The notes below the pieces were generated by a model. That model was not told where the DNA came from. It saw nothing but the letters and a program-made list of their open reading frames with translations, and did not search any database. A program made the position numbers and the translations under genes. Below, in pieces: positions 55,755-64,000 of a DNA stretch of 64,000 bases. The stretch is from Aeromonas fluvialis. Its GTDB lineage: Bacteria > Pseudomonadota > Gammaproteobacteria > Enterobacterales > Aeromonadaceae. The DNA is taken from contig NZ_CDBO01000004.1 in assembly GCF_000819885.1 (NCBI RefSeq), forward strand, positions 1 through 64,000, given 5' to 3'. Numbering within the stretch: the stretch's first letter is position 1; every line of letters starts with the position of its first letter.

Positions 55755-55783
55755 AAAAAAAACAGGGCCCCGCGGGGCCCTGT
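55755..55783 (-). terminator. Terminator of fabV
   Basis: ACAGGGCCCC pairs with GGGGCCCTGT around GC, with eight T on the minus strand. It lies 17 bases after the fabV stop. Confidence 0.9.
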
Positions 55784-55800
55784 CTTCACTTGAGTCAGAC

Positions 55801-56994
55801 TCAGAGTTCGACCACGTCGAATTTCACGTCCGGATTCACATCCGCATCGTAATCGACCTCGTCCAGACCGAAACCGAACAGGCGCAGGAACTCCTGCTTG
55901 TAGCCGGTGTAATCGGTCAGCTCGGAGAGATTCTCGCTGGTGATGGACGGCCACAGGTCGCGGCAGGTCTGCTGCACGTCTTCGCGCAGTTCCCAGTCAT
56001 CCATACGGATGCGCGCCTGATCGTCCAGCGCCATGTCGGACGCGTAGAGACGGGTGCGCATCATGCGATCCACCTGCTCCATGCAGCCCTCGTGAATGCC
56101 CTTCTCCTTCATGATCTTGAAGGCCATGGAGATATAGAGCGGCATCACCGGAATGGCGGAGGAGGCCTGAGTGACCACGGATTTCAGCACAGCCACGTGA
56201 GCGGTGCCGCCCTTGGCTGCCAGATCGCCACGGATGGCGGCAGCGGCGCGGTCCAGATCTTCCTTGGCGCGGCCCAGAGTGCCATGCCAGTAGATTGGCC
56301 AGGTCAGATCGGTACCGATGTAGGAGTAGGCCACGGACTTGGCGCCGTCAGCCAGCACACCGGCATCACGCAGGGCAGCCATCCACAGCTCCCAATCCTG
56401 ACCGCCCATCACTGTGATGGTGTTCTGGATCTCTTCCTCGTTCGCCGGCTCGACGGTAGCGGTGATGATCTGATCCTTGTTGGTATCGATGGCGGTGGTG
56501 GTGTAGACCTCGCCGATGGGTTTGAGGGCAGAGCGCACCACTTCGCCGGTGTCCGGCATCTTGCGCACCGGAGAGGCCAGGGAGTAGACCACCAGATCAA
56601 TCTGACCCAGATCCTGCTTGATAAGCTCGATCACCTTGGCGCGGCACTCGCTGGAGAAGGCATCGCCGTTGACGCTCTTGGCGTAAAGGCCTGCCTCTTT
56701 GGCTGCCTTGTCGAAGGCGGCGGAGTTGTACCAGCCAGCGGTGCCGGTCTTGGACTCGGTGCCCGCTTTTTCAAAGAAGACGCCGAGGGTGGCGGCGCCG
56801 CTACCGAAGGCAGCCGCAATCCGGGAGGCCAGGCCATAACCGGTGGAAGCGCCGATCACCAGCACCTTCTTGGGACCATTCTCGATGGTGCCCTTGGCTT
56901 TGGTATAAGCGATTTGGCGACGAACATTGGCTTCACACCCGACCGGATGAGTGGTGGTGCAGATAAAGCCGCGAACCTTGGGTTTGATGATCAT
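55801..56994 (-). CDS. fabV: trans-2-enoyl-ACP/CoA reductase FabV
   Basis: FabV performs the NADH-dependent last step of fatty-acid elongation and is a triclosan-tolerant replacement for FabI. The 397-aa protein starts [20 protein letters not shown], has the NADH site [17 protein letters not shown] and the Y-x8-K active site in [20 protein letters not shown]. The frame extends far upstream, but 56994 is clearly the family start. Length is normal. Confidence 0.96.
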   Translation of the reverse strand: MIIKPKVRGFICTTTHPVGCEANVRRQIAYTKAKGTIENGPKKVLVIGASTGYGLASRIAAAFGSGAATLGVFFEKAGTESKTGTAGWYNSAAFDKAAKEAGLYAKSVNGDAFSSECRAKVIELIKQDLGQIDLVVYSLASPVRKMPDTGEVVRSALKPIGEVYTTTAIDTNKDQIITATVEPANEEEIQNTITVMGGQDWELWMAALRDAGVLADGAKSVAYSYIGTDLTWPIYWHGTLGRAKEDLDRAAAAIRGDLAAKGGTAHVAVLKSVVTQASSAIPVMPLYISMAFKIMKEKGIHEGCMEQVDRMMRTRLYASDMALDDQARIRMDDWELREDVQQTCRDLWPSITSENLSELTDYTGYKQEFLRLFGFGLDEVDYDADVNPDVKFDVVEL

Positions 56995-57145
56995 ATTGGG
57001 GTCTCGGATCCGTTTAATGGATGAAATCGGGGCATAAGATACCTCATCTTGCGGCGATAAGGTGCTCTGATGTGTTGAACTGCGGCAAAAATGAACGTCC
57101 GGGGCTGGTCCCCCTCCCCCATGACAGGGTGGCCACCAAGATAAA

Positions 57146-57733
57146 CTAGCAGGCAATCCGGGTAATATGACCATCCTGCAGCCGGTAGAAGGCATCTTGC
57201 GGCAGCTCCTGCCTCCAGATCGCGTCATAGTCGAGATCGGCATAGACGCCACGCAACATGGCACCCAGCAGGCCGTGGGAGATGACGATGGCCCGCTCGG
57301 AGATAACAGGATCCCGCAACCACTGTTGGACACGGCGCTCAATGCTCTCGAACGACTCCGCCCCCGGCGCTTGCAGATACCAATCTCCCTTGCCGGTGTC
57401 GAGTTCGGGGTGAGCGAGCCGCAGCGCCGGGATCTGACAGCTCTCCCACTCCCCCATCCCCAGCTCCATCAAGCGATCGTCCCAGACGATGCGATCCGCC
57501 GCCAACCCCAGTTGCTCGCATACCAGCAGCGCAGTCTGGCGGGCACGACCGAGCGGGCTGGCATAGATGGTCCAGCGGGCGGGATCCGCCAGTTCGGCGG
57601 CAAGGCGCCGCCCCATGGCGATGGCTTGCGCCTCGCCCTTGTCAGTCAGCTCGGAGTTGCAACGCCCCTGCAGACGCTGCTCGGCATTGAAGCGAGTCTG
57701 GCCATAGCGCAGCAGATAGATGAGTCGAGACAT
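57146..57733 (-). CDS. Histidine phosphatase family protein lacking the catalytic His
   Basis: The 195-aa protein has the phosphoglycerate mutase/CobC-like fold: [45 protein letters not shown] and the second histidine in [13 protein letters not shown]. The first motif should read RHG, with the phosphate-accepting histidine; codon 10 is TAT (57704-57706), giving RYG. The remaining motifs look intact, so this may be an inactive binding protein or a recent loss. The start at 57733 is the family start; the frame extends upstream. Confidence 0.87.
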   Translation of the reverse strand: MSRLIYLLRYGQTRFNAEQRLQGRCNSELTDKGEAQAIAMGRRLAAELADPARWTIYASPLGRARQTALLVCEQLGLAADRIVWDDRLMELGMGEWESCQIPALRLAHPELDTGKGDWYLQAPGAESFESIERRVQQWLRDPVISERAIVISHGLLGAMLRGVYADLDYDAIWRQELPQDAFYRLQDGHITRIAC

Positions 57734-57887
57734 GATTTCTCCAGCACGTTCAGAGAGATAGAAAAATAAAGGGGGAAGATGATAGCAGATGAGCCCGAAG
57801 GATGGCCCAAATAGAGAAGCTAAAACGGGCGTAAAAAACGGGTCAGGGTTGACCCGTTTGCTGCCAATTTGGCCAGAGTGTGTCGGC

Positions 57888-58607
57888 TCAGCCCTTCTTG
57901 ATCTCCCGCAGATAGCGGTAGATAGAGTGGACCGAGATCCCGAGCTGGCGCGCCGCAATCTGGGCACTGTCTTTTAACTCGAAGATCCCCATGTCGTGCA
58001 GCTGGTTGACGATGACCCGTGTCTTCTGGGACGGGGGCACCGCCTCGTTGCCGCGCACCTCGGCACTGACGGTGTCGATGGTGCTGTTGAGCGCTTCGTC
58101 GATGTTGCGGGCGAACACCTCCGGGGTGGCATGGCTCTCGTGGGGATGCATGCACTCCGGCATCATGGTGCGCAGCACGGATTGCAACGGGGCATCCATG
58201 TCGCTGTTGATACAGAGCAACCCGATGGCCCTGTGCTCCCCGTTGCGGATCACGGTGGTGATGGAGCGCAGGGTCTTGCCGGTGGCACACTTGGTCATGT
58301 AGGGGCTGGAGATATCCTGCCCGCTCTTGAGCTTCATCATCGCCAGATTGGTGATGGGAGCGCCGACACTGCGGCCGGTGATATGGCCGTTGGCAATCTT
58401 GACGATCGAGGGATTGCGTATATCCAGACTGTGGAGCAGCACCTCGGTGTGCTGGCCATACATGGCGGCGATGCCGTCCACGATGTTCTCCATCGATTTG
58501 AGGATCTCAAAATCACTCGGACTCAACTCTTGCAGCTTCACAATGGGACCTTCTTGCAAGGGTTGCTGCACGCGAGGGGATGGCAGTGCAGCAACCGACA
58601 GGGACAT
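57888..58607 (-). CDS. YheO-like PAS/HTH transcriptional regulator
   Basis: The 239-aa protein has an N-terminal YheO-type PAS domain (about residues 30-150, ENIVDGIAAMYGQHTEVLLHS and SPYMTKCATGKTLRS) and a C-terminal HTH_22 domain (about 180-238, AARQLGISVHSIYRYLREIKKG). It lies directly after cyuA, whose TGA overlaps its ATG as TGATG, which supports the start at 58607; GTG at 58541 after AAGGT is a second option. It probably responds to a small molecule and controls the cysteine/ridA genes, which is inference. Confidence 0.88.
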   Translation of the reverse strand: MSLSVAALPSPRVQQPLQEGPIVKLQELSPSDFEILKSMENIVDGIAAMYGQHTEVLLHSLDIRNPSIVKIANGHITGRSVGAPITNLAMMKLKSGQDISSPYMTKCATGKTLRSITTVIRNGEHRAIGLLCINSDMDAPLQSVLRTMMPECMHPHESHATPEVFARNIDEALNSTIDTVSAEVRGNEAVPPSQKTRVIVNQLHDMGIFELKDSAQIAARQLGISVHSIYRYLREIKKG

Positions 58608-59816
58608 CAGGCGGACATGATATCAATAACGGTGGTGTCTGTGGCAGACATGCCTTCCTTCACCATCTGATCCACGTTGCCTGCCACACTTCCCTGACCC
58701 GATACCGAGTGGCTGTTGAGGGCCATCAGGAAGCCGCGTACTGCCGCGCCGGAGGGGGTGCTCACCTTCATGGCGCAGGAGGCTTTCGCCCCGTCGCACA
58801 TCAAGCCGGCACTGTCGCTCAGCACGTTCTGGCTGGCGAAGCAGGATTGCTTAAAGCTGCCGCCCGCCAGATAGACCATGGCCATGGAGGCGGCCGCACT
58901 GGTCACCGTGTTGCCGCAGAAGGCCGACAGCGGCAGATAGTGGGACTTGATATAGATGGCGCCCAGATGGCTCATGATGAGGGCGCGAGCCAGCTGCTCT
59001 TCGCTGGCCGCAAAGCGCTCGGCAATCACCATCACCGGAATGGTGGCGGCAATGCCCTGGTTGCCGCTGCCGAAGTTGCTCATGGCAGGCCGGGTGGCGT
59101 GCCCATGCAGGCATCGGAAGCGGCCGCCGTCATCCTCACGATGCGGTTCATCACATCCTCGCCGATAAGACCGGCATCGATGTTCTGCTGAATGATGCGG
59201 CCAATCTCCAGGCCATAGGGGTTGTTCATCCCCTCGGCAGAGAGCTTGCCGTCAAGTTCGGAGGCCTTGAGGATGAACGTGATCTGCTCGAACGCCACCT
59301 GGGTGGCGAACTCGAAGATGGCGGCGATGCTGATATCGACGTCATCGCAGATGGAACCGGTGGCACCGCTCTGGCTCTGATCGGCGGTCAAGGTCACAGC
59401 ACCATCGCGGCGCTGCTCGACGATGCGGGTATGACCACCACACAGGGTCACTTCGGCGCGGTGCTCCTCACCCTTGTCATCCGTGCCATAGATGGTCACG
59501 CGGCAGAAGATAAACTCGGGGGCGGCGGTGCGGCTCACCTGCACCTTGTCGGCATCGTTCAGTGTCTGGGCTCGCGCCACCTGCTCTGACTGAATCGCGG
59601 CCAGCGCCTCCAGCCCGCCATCGGCATTGCCACCGAGTGCGCCGGCGGCGGCCGCAATGGCCAGACCGATCTTGCCGGTGCCCGGTACATAGACCCCCAT
59701 CGAGTTCTTGTAGAGATTATCCGACACCGCCAGCTCGCTTTGACCGGGCTAACACCCCAGTTGCCGGGTGGCAACTGGGGCGGCATAGGCGGCGATTGGT
59801 TCGGATTTTATCAGCA
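58607..59816 (-). pseudogene. cyuA: L-cysteine desulfidase CyuA, frameshifted and N-terminally reduced
   Basis: CyuA (UPF0597, serine-dehydratase-like) breaks cysteine to pyruvate, sulfide and ammonia. Frame one (59727-59080) has [29 protein letters not shown] and ends [13 protein letters not shown]. The expected continuation [20 protein letters not shown] lies in another frame and runs to 58607. One base is missing near 59090-59100. The family N-terminus with its LGCTEP cysteine motif is also absent: upstream, a TAG at about 59749-59751 precedes [15 protein letters not shown], and only a 22-codon frame (MLIKSEPIAAYAA) remains after ridA. Inactive, unless the frameshift is a sequencing error and another start exists. 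Confidence 0.82.
59755..59780. other. 11-bp perfect hairpin between ridA and cyuA
   Basis: CCCCAGTTGCC and GGCAACTGGGG flank a GGGT loop. No T run follows, so it is more likely an mRNA processing or stability hairpin than a terminator. It lies in the degraded N-terminal region of cyuA. Confidence 0.7.
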
Positions 59817-60200
59817 TTAACGAGCGATATGGGCGATCGCTTCCACTTCAACCTTGACACCCATCGGCAGATCCTTCACTGCGAAGCAGCTGCGCGCCGG
59901 ACAATCTTTCTGGAAATAGTCTTTATAGACCTCGTTAAACGCAGCAAAATCGCTGATCTCTGCGAGGTAGCAGGTGGTTTTGAGCACGGTATCCAGCGAG
60001 CCGCCAGCGGCTTCCAGCACGGATTTCAGGTTTTCCAGTGACTGGCGGGTCTGGGCGGCAATGCCCCCTTCCACCACGCCTCCTTGCTGCTTGCAGACCG
60101 GCAACTGACCGGAGGTAAAGATGAGGTCGCCATAGGCCGTGCCATGACTGTAGGGACCGATAGCGTCAGGTGCCGCTGCTGCTGTGATGATGCGTTTCAT
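59817..60200 (-). CDS. ridA: Reactive intermediate/imine deaminase RidA
   Basis: RidA hydrolyses reactive enamines and imines released by PLP enzymes such as serine or cysteine dehydratases. The 127-aa protein has AIGPYSHGTAYGDLIFTSGQLP, the arginine-containing CPARSCFAVKDLPMGVKVEVEA and normal length. An AGGAG site precedes the ATG. It is first in a ridA-cyuA-regulator operon, a sensible pairing because cysteine desulfidation yields aminoacrylate. Confidence 0.94.
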   Translation of the reverse strand: MKRIITAAAAPDAIGPYSHGTAYGDLIFTSGQLPVCKQQGGVVEGGIAAQTRQSLENLKSVLEAAGGSLDTVLKTTCYLAEISDFAAFNEVYKDYFQKDCPARSCFAVKDLPMGVKVEVEAIAHIAR

Positions 60201-60782
60201 ATAACCACTCCTGTTCGTGCAATTTTTTTTGCAATCATGAATCTCATTCCGTTCAACATTATTTGCTTTTTATTTTAATTATTCAACAGAAACACACAAA
60301 ATTGGTGTTCATAAGCACATTAAAGCCTCAATAGAAACCACTTACGCCATCCTGATTTGAAAATAAGTACTCTTATGGGTATCACCTACAGCCATTTAAT
60401 TAAAATATATTTGCACCAATTTCCGACATACCTACAAAAAAGAAGGTTTTAATGGACGCGCATAGCACGACACTCGCCAGTCCCGTGATGGACGCACTGG
60501 AATGGAAAGAAGCGGTTCGCCTCGACAGCTCGGTGACAAGCCGGGCTCAATATGAGCCCGGCCTCACGCCTGCCCACAACGTCTCAGTTGGACGGTTCAT
60601 CCAGAAAATCCCTGCGCCCCACTTGCCGGGCAGACGCCAACAAAGTAGTCTCGAACGAAAACAAAATGAGGCATTCCCGACGCGCACTGTCTGTGATATC
60701 GAGGGAAACCAAGCCGCCTGCGAGCCACAGACTAAAACCAGCGTCACATCATCTATCACCCGCTTCAGGCGAGGATTTATCC
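60201..60782. other. Region between ridA and the 101-aa hypothetical gene
   Basis: The ridA promoter should lie at 60220-60430. A 10-bp hairpin (GCCGGGCTCA and TGAGCCCGGC, loop ATA) sits at 60540-60562 without a T run. Open frames at 60452-60871 and 60552 onward cover the region but have no ribosome sites or family resemblance at their first codons. Confidence 0.4.
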
Positions 60783-61088
60783 ATGGCCAGATACCAGTTT
60801 TTTACCGTTCCTGCATCCAATCGGCAGCAATACACCTTTATCGACATGGCATCTCCGACTTTTCTACATGAAAAGACGGCGTTGCTGACGCAAGGGTTCG
60901 AAGTTGAGGAGGACTTTATTGACGCAACCAGCCCACGAGAGGCCGTCGAGAAGTACCAATCCAATTTTCTCTATGTAGCGGACGAGATTGGCAAGTCCGA
61001 TAGCACCTACGCCGCGGCCGTCGCCATGCTGGAGATTGGCAAGGGGCTACTGGGTAATAAAACCCGCCGAGATAAGCTGCAGCGGTAA
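60783..61088 (+). CDS. Hypothetical protein, 101 aa
   Basis: I do not recognise a family. The protein starts ARYQFFTVPASNRQQYTFID, is acidic overall, and has a helical C-terminal half (YAAAVAMLEIGKGLLGNKTRR). It contains no signal peptide, membrane segment or cysteine. GAGG lies eight bases before the ATG at 60783, which makes this start better than the longer frame from 60552. It may be an Aeromonas-specific cytoplasmic protein. Confidence 0.65.
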   Translation: MARYQFFTVPASNRQQYTFIDMASPTFLHEKTALLTQGFEVEEDFIDATSPREAVEKYQSNFLYVADEIGKSDSTYAAAVAMLEIGKGLLGNKTRRDKLQR

Positions 61089-61150
61089 AGCGTGGTGGCC
61101 ATCGTGGCAACGCACCCGATGGCCATATGGTGAGACATCAATTCGGTGAT

Positions 61151-61345
61151 TCAGAAGCGCCCCAGCTGCTGGAGCATCTCGATCAGCTCCTCTTCGCTGC
61201 TCGGCTCATAGGCCAGCTGAAGGCACGGGGCGGCGCCTCCCATCAGCAGGTAAACGTTGGTGCTGCAGTGGTCGTAGTGATACCACTTACCGTCGATACA
61301 GACGTCGGTATAGCATCTCGGGTCCCTTTTCAGTTCCATATGCAC
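61151..61345 (-). CDS. Hypothetical protein, 64 aa
   Basis: The small protein begins MHMELKRDPRCYTDVCIDGK and continues with YHYDHCSTNVYLLMGG and CLQLAYEPSSEEELIEML. It is rich in Cys, Tyr and Asp; four cysteines could bind a metal, but the spacing matches no motif I know. ATG at 61339, two codons later, is also possible. It is convergent with the 101-aa gene. Confidence 0.55.
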   Translation of the reverse strand: MHMELKRDPRCYTDVCIDGKWYHYDHCSTNVYLLMGGAAPCLQLAYEPSSEEELIEMLQQLGRF

Positions 61346-61544
61346 ATCCTTTTGTTACATCCCATCAACATCACTTCTGACCGTAGAGTAACCGGTGCAG
61401 ATCAGGCTTGATGCAGATCAAGGAAAACAGCGGACAAGGGCGGATATCTGCCCGAACTGTGGCCTGCGGATGCCCCGAGCCACCATCGGTTATCCGAATG
61501 AAGATGGGTCGAGCGCCCCGTCATATCGCCGGATAGCCCCCCGG

Positions 61545-61588
61545 CAACAAAAACGGCGCCCGCAGGCGCCGTTTTTTATTCCCGTCAT
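61545..61588 (-). terminator. Terminator of speA
   Basis: AACGGCGCCTGCGGGCGCCGTT forms a stem on the minus strand followed by TTTGTT. A T run also occurs on the plus strand. It lies about 40 bases after the speA stop. Confidence 0.85.
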
Positions 61589-61623
61589 GTTGTTTCCACC
61601 GACGGGGCAAACAAGCCAGAGGC

Positions 61624-63525
61624 TTATTCGTCTTCGAGATAGGCATAGCCTTGCAGGCCCAGCTCCAGCTCGTCGAGCAGGGCTTTGCGGGTTGCGTCGT
61701 CCAGCGCCGGGTGGGAAGCAATCCGCTGGTAGTTCTCGCGGATAACTGACGGGTCGATGTTGACGTAACGCAGCAGCTGGTCGACGGTGTCGCCGCGCAC
61801 CACGTTGCGAATGTCCATCTTGCCTTCGTCGTCCAGCCACACTTCCGCGCAGTGGGTATCACCGAACAGGTTGTGCAGGTCGCCCAGGATCTCCTGATAG
61901 GCACCCACCAGGAAGAAACCGACGTAGCACTCTTCATTTTCGCCGTAGACCGGCATCGGCAGGGTACTCTCGACCCCCAGACCGTCGACGTAGTGCTCGA
62001 CCTGACCGTCGGAGTCGCAGGTGATATCCATCAGGATGCCACGACGGCTGAGCGGACGCTCGAGGCCAGAGAGCGGCATCACCGGGAATACCTGACCGAT
62101 ACCCCAGGCATCCGGCAGGGACTGGAACAGGGAGAAGTTGGCAAAGCACTTGTCGGCAAGCTTCTCGGAGAGCTCGTCAGCCAACGCACGGTGGTTGCGG
62201 TTGACCGGGTTGAGCAGCTCTTTCAGTGCCAGACAGGTGTTCTGGTGCAGCATCTCGGCCCAGGCGCGCTGCTCGAGGTTGAGCAGGCCCATGGTGTACT
62301 GGGTGTTGACGTCCGCCAGATCCGCCACCGAATCGTGGAAGATCTCCAGCAGGGAGGGATCCTCACCGCGCAGATCCAGCCACCCTTTCCACATGTTCTG
62401 CAGAATGGTCGGGGCATCTTCGTCCGGCGCGTTGATGTCGTTCATTTCCACCCCTTCGGCACCAATGATATTGGTCACCAGCACGGCGTGGTGGGCGGTC
62501 AGGGCACGGCCAGACTCGCTGATGATGGTCGGGTGCGGCAGGTCGAACTCGCGGCAGACATCGCCGATCCCCCACACCACGTTGTTGGCGTACTCGGAAA
62601 GGCTGTAGTTGGCGGAGCAGTGGCTCTGGGAACGGGTTCCCTCGTAGTCCACGCCCAAGCCGCCGCCCACATCCACTACCTCGATGTTGGCACCGAGGCG
62701 ACGCAGTTCAGCGTAGAAACGGCCGCACTCGCGGATGCCGCCCTGAATGTCGCGGATGTTGGCGATCTGGGAGCCCAGATGAAAGTGCAGCAGTTGCAGG
62801 CAATCCAGCTTGCCCAGCCCGCGCAGACGCTCGATCAGCGCCAGGATCTGGGAGGCAGAGAGACCGAATTTGGACATGGAGCCGCCGCTCGATTCCCACA
62901 TGCCGGAGCCGGTGGAAGCGAGCTTGGCACGCACCCCGATATTGGGCTTGATGTTGAGACGAGCTGACTCGTCCAGCACCATTTCCAGTTCGGAGGGCTT
63001 CTCTACCACGATGTAGACCTTGTGGCCCATCAGGTTGCCCAGCAGAGCGTGGCGGATATATTCGCGGTCTTTGTAACCGTTGCAGACGATCACCGAGCCT
63101 TGCTCATGATGATGGGACAGCACGGCCAGCAGTTCCGGTTTGGAACCAGCTTCCAGGCCAAGCCGGGGCTTGTCGCTGTAGGACTGGCTGATGGTCTCGA
63201 TGACACGACGCTGCTGGTTTACCTTGATCGGGTAAACGCACAGGTAGTCCCCTTCATAGCCTGACTTCTCGATGGCCTGACCGAAGGCATTGAACAGCGC
63301 ATCAACCCGGCTCTTGAGGATGTCGGGGAAGCGCAACAGCACGGGGGTGGTCAGCCCGGACTGACGCAACTGTTCGATGGCATCAGAGATGACGATATGC
63401 GCGTCAGGGCGTGATTTGTCGGGGGCGACGGTCACATGACCGGCGTCATTGATATTGAAAAAACCCGCACCCCAGTAGGGAACGTTGTAGACCTTCAAGG
63501 AGTCCTTGCTGGACCAGTTAGTCAT
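61624..63525 (-). CDS. speA: Biosynthetic arginine decarboxylase
   Basis: SpeA makes agmatine from arginine, the first step of one putrescine route. The 633-aa fold-type III PLP enzyme has the PLP-binding lysine in CVYPIKVNQQRRVIE near residue 100, VCNGYKDREYIR, HFHLGSQIANIRDIQGG, VVDVGGGLGVDYEG and the C-terminal GENEECYVGFFLVGAYQEILGD. GAGG lies eight bases before the ATG at 63525. No speB follows in this window. Confidence 0.96.
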   Translation of the reverse strand: MTNWSSKDSLKVYNVPYWGAGFFNINDAGHVTVAPDKSRPDAHIVISDAIEQLRQSGLTTPVLLRFPDILKSRVDALFNAFGQAIEKSGYEGDYLCVYPIKVNQQRRVIETISQSYSDKPRLGLEAGSKPELLAVLSHHHEQGSVIVCNGYKDREYIRHALLGNLMGHKVYIVVEKPSELEMVLDESARLNIKPNIGVRAKLASTGSGMWESSGGSMSKFGLSASQILALIERLRGLGKLDCLQLLHFHLGSQIANIRDIQGGIRECGRFYAELRRLGANIEVVDVGGGLGVDYEGTRSQSHCSANYSLSEYANNVVWGIGDVCREFDLPHPTIISESGRALTAHHAVLVTNIIGAEGVEMNDINAPDEDAPTILQNMWKGWLDLRGEDPSLLEIFHDSVADLADVNTQYTMGLLNLEQRAWAEMLHQNTCLALKELLNPVNRNHRALADELSEKLADKCFANFSLFQSLPDAWGIGQVFPVMPLSGLERPLSRRGILMDITCDSDGQVEHYVDGLGVESTLPMPVYGENEECYVGFFLVGAYQEILGDLHNLFGDTHCAEVWLDDEGKMDIRNVVRGDTVDQLLRYVNIDPSVIRENYQRIASHPALDDATRKALLDELELGLQGYAYLEDE

Positions 63526-64000
63526 GGGCTATGCCTCGCAAATGAGCAGCCGGTGGCCGCCTTCGTTACCCTCAATCACATCCAGACCATCTAGTGCAAA
63601 GTGCGGCGGGCGCTGCCATCACGAGACGCAGCCACAACCAAACCTGCGCTTTGCACATCGCGGCAAGCCAGAGGCTGCCTGGTGGATCTTGGGGAAGTAA
63701 CGAGTCTTGATGTGGGGCTGGTGGCTTTACATCAAGCTCAACGGTATGCGGTGCCACTATGCCGTGGCGCCGCGGTACTTTGATGACAGACGACATCAGC
63801 CACGTCGTCCGTTCATCATTCGGCAGCCATCACGACAGCAGGAGAAGGTTCCAAGGAAGAGAAGCGAAGGCGTCAGCACGCATGCGTGTTGATAGACGAC
63901 AACAACTACAGCCAGCCCACCGCCAGTGACCGCCCATGACAAGGGAAGATGATGAGCCGGTGGCCCACTCGGTCAAATGAAGGATAAGAGTCTGTTGTTC
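63526..64000. other. speA upstream region, no supported gene
   Basis: The last 475 bases contain only short frames without ribosome sites or known motifs on either strand. The speA promoter and leader should lie here. I see no terminator or clear promoter boxes. Confidence 0.45.

Noticed and set aside
60452-60871. 139-codon plus-strand frame upstream of and overlapping the 101-aa gene
   Set aside because: No ribosome site and low-complexity translation across a hairpin. The frame starting at 60783 is better supported.

Overview
The window looks like chromosomal DNA of an Aeromonas species. This is inferred from gene content and protein character, not from a database match. The backbone is GC-rich and carries a typical gammaproteobacterial set: rimO, tRNA-Ser(CGA), lpp, purU, cls, alaA, fabV and speA. 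The O-antigen locus in the middle is clearly poorer in GC.

Layout. (1) Positions 1-630 hold a decayed IS200/IS605-type tnpB, split by a 204-bp MITE-like element with an 8-bp target duplication. (2) Positions 682-8375 (+) are a complete type I Wadjet anti-plasmid island, jetABCD, with a WYL-domain regulator as first gene; the five genes overlap or abut. (3) Positions 8638-31181 (-) are an O-antigen locus. A JUMPstart/ops site near 32071 precedes it, so it is probably controlled by RfaH. In transcription order it carries rfbB, a decayed REP-type (RAYT) transposon, tviB-like and wbpP-like genes (UDP-GalNAcA route), wzx, wzy, two glycosyltransferases, a wbvB/wbvR/wbvD-like trio (L-QuiNAc or L-RhaNAc route) with a wbuB-like glycosyltransferase, a wbpV/wbpL/wbpM-like trio (D-QuiNAc route and initiating transferase), rfbD-rfbA-rfbC (L-rhamnose), wzz and a WaaL/PglL-type ligase. 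Four activated sugars, one initiating transferase and three glycosyltransferases fit a tetrasaccharide O unit. Positions 31182-32805 are mostly repeats, a GIY-YIG nuclease gene, the promoter region and a short leader ORF.

(4) Positions 32806-64000 are ordinary backbone. It holds a small metal-related cluster (DUF134, NifX-like, FeoB-associated protein), rimO, tRNA-Ser, an L,D-transpeptidase, a DUF481 protein, an SLC13 transporter, a MaoC hydratase, rlmF, a NlpC/P60 lipoprotein, a PPTase-cnoX pair, lpp, purU, a YdgA-family protein, cls, small envelope and hypothetical genes, alaA, a YfcC transporter, fabV, a phosphatase-like gene, a YheO-like regulator with cyuA and ridA, and speA.

The most unusual points are these: a deletion scar joining half an FMN riboswitch to the last 34 codons of ribB; a short leader ORF whose stop codon lies inside the ops element; a palindromic repeat inserted in frame in rfbB, which also has a transposon at its 3' end; 14 exact copies of a 7-bp repeat inside the O-antigen operon; a GIY-YIG gene between duplicated palindromic repeats; a histidine-phosphatase protein lacking its catalytic histidine; and a frameshifted, N-terminally reduced cyuA. 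I found no CRISPR array, rRNA or prophage.
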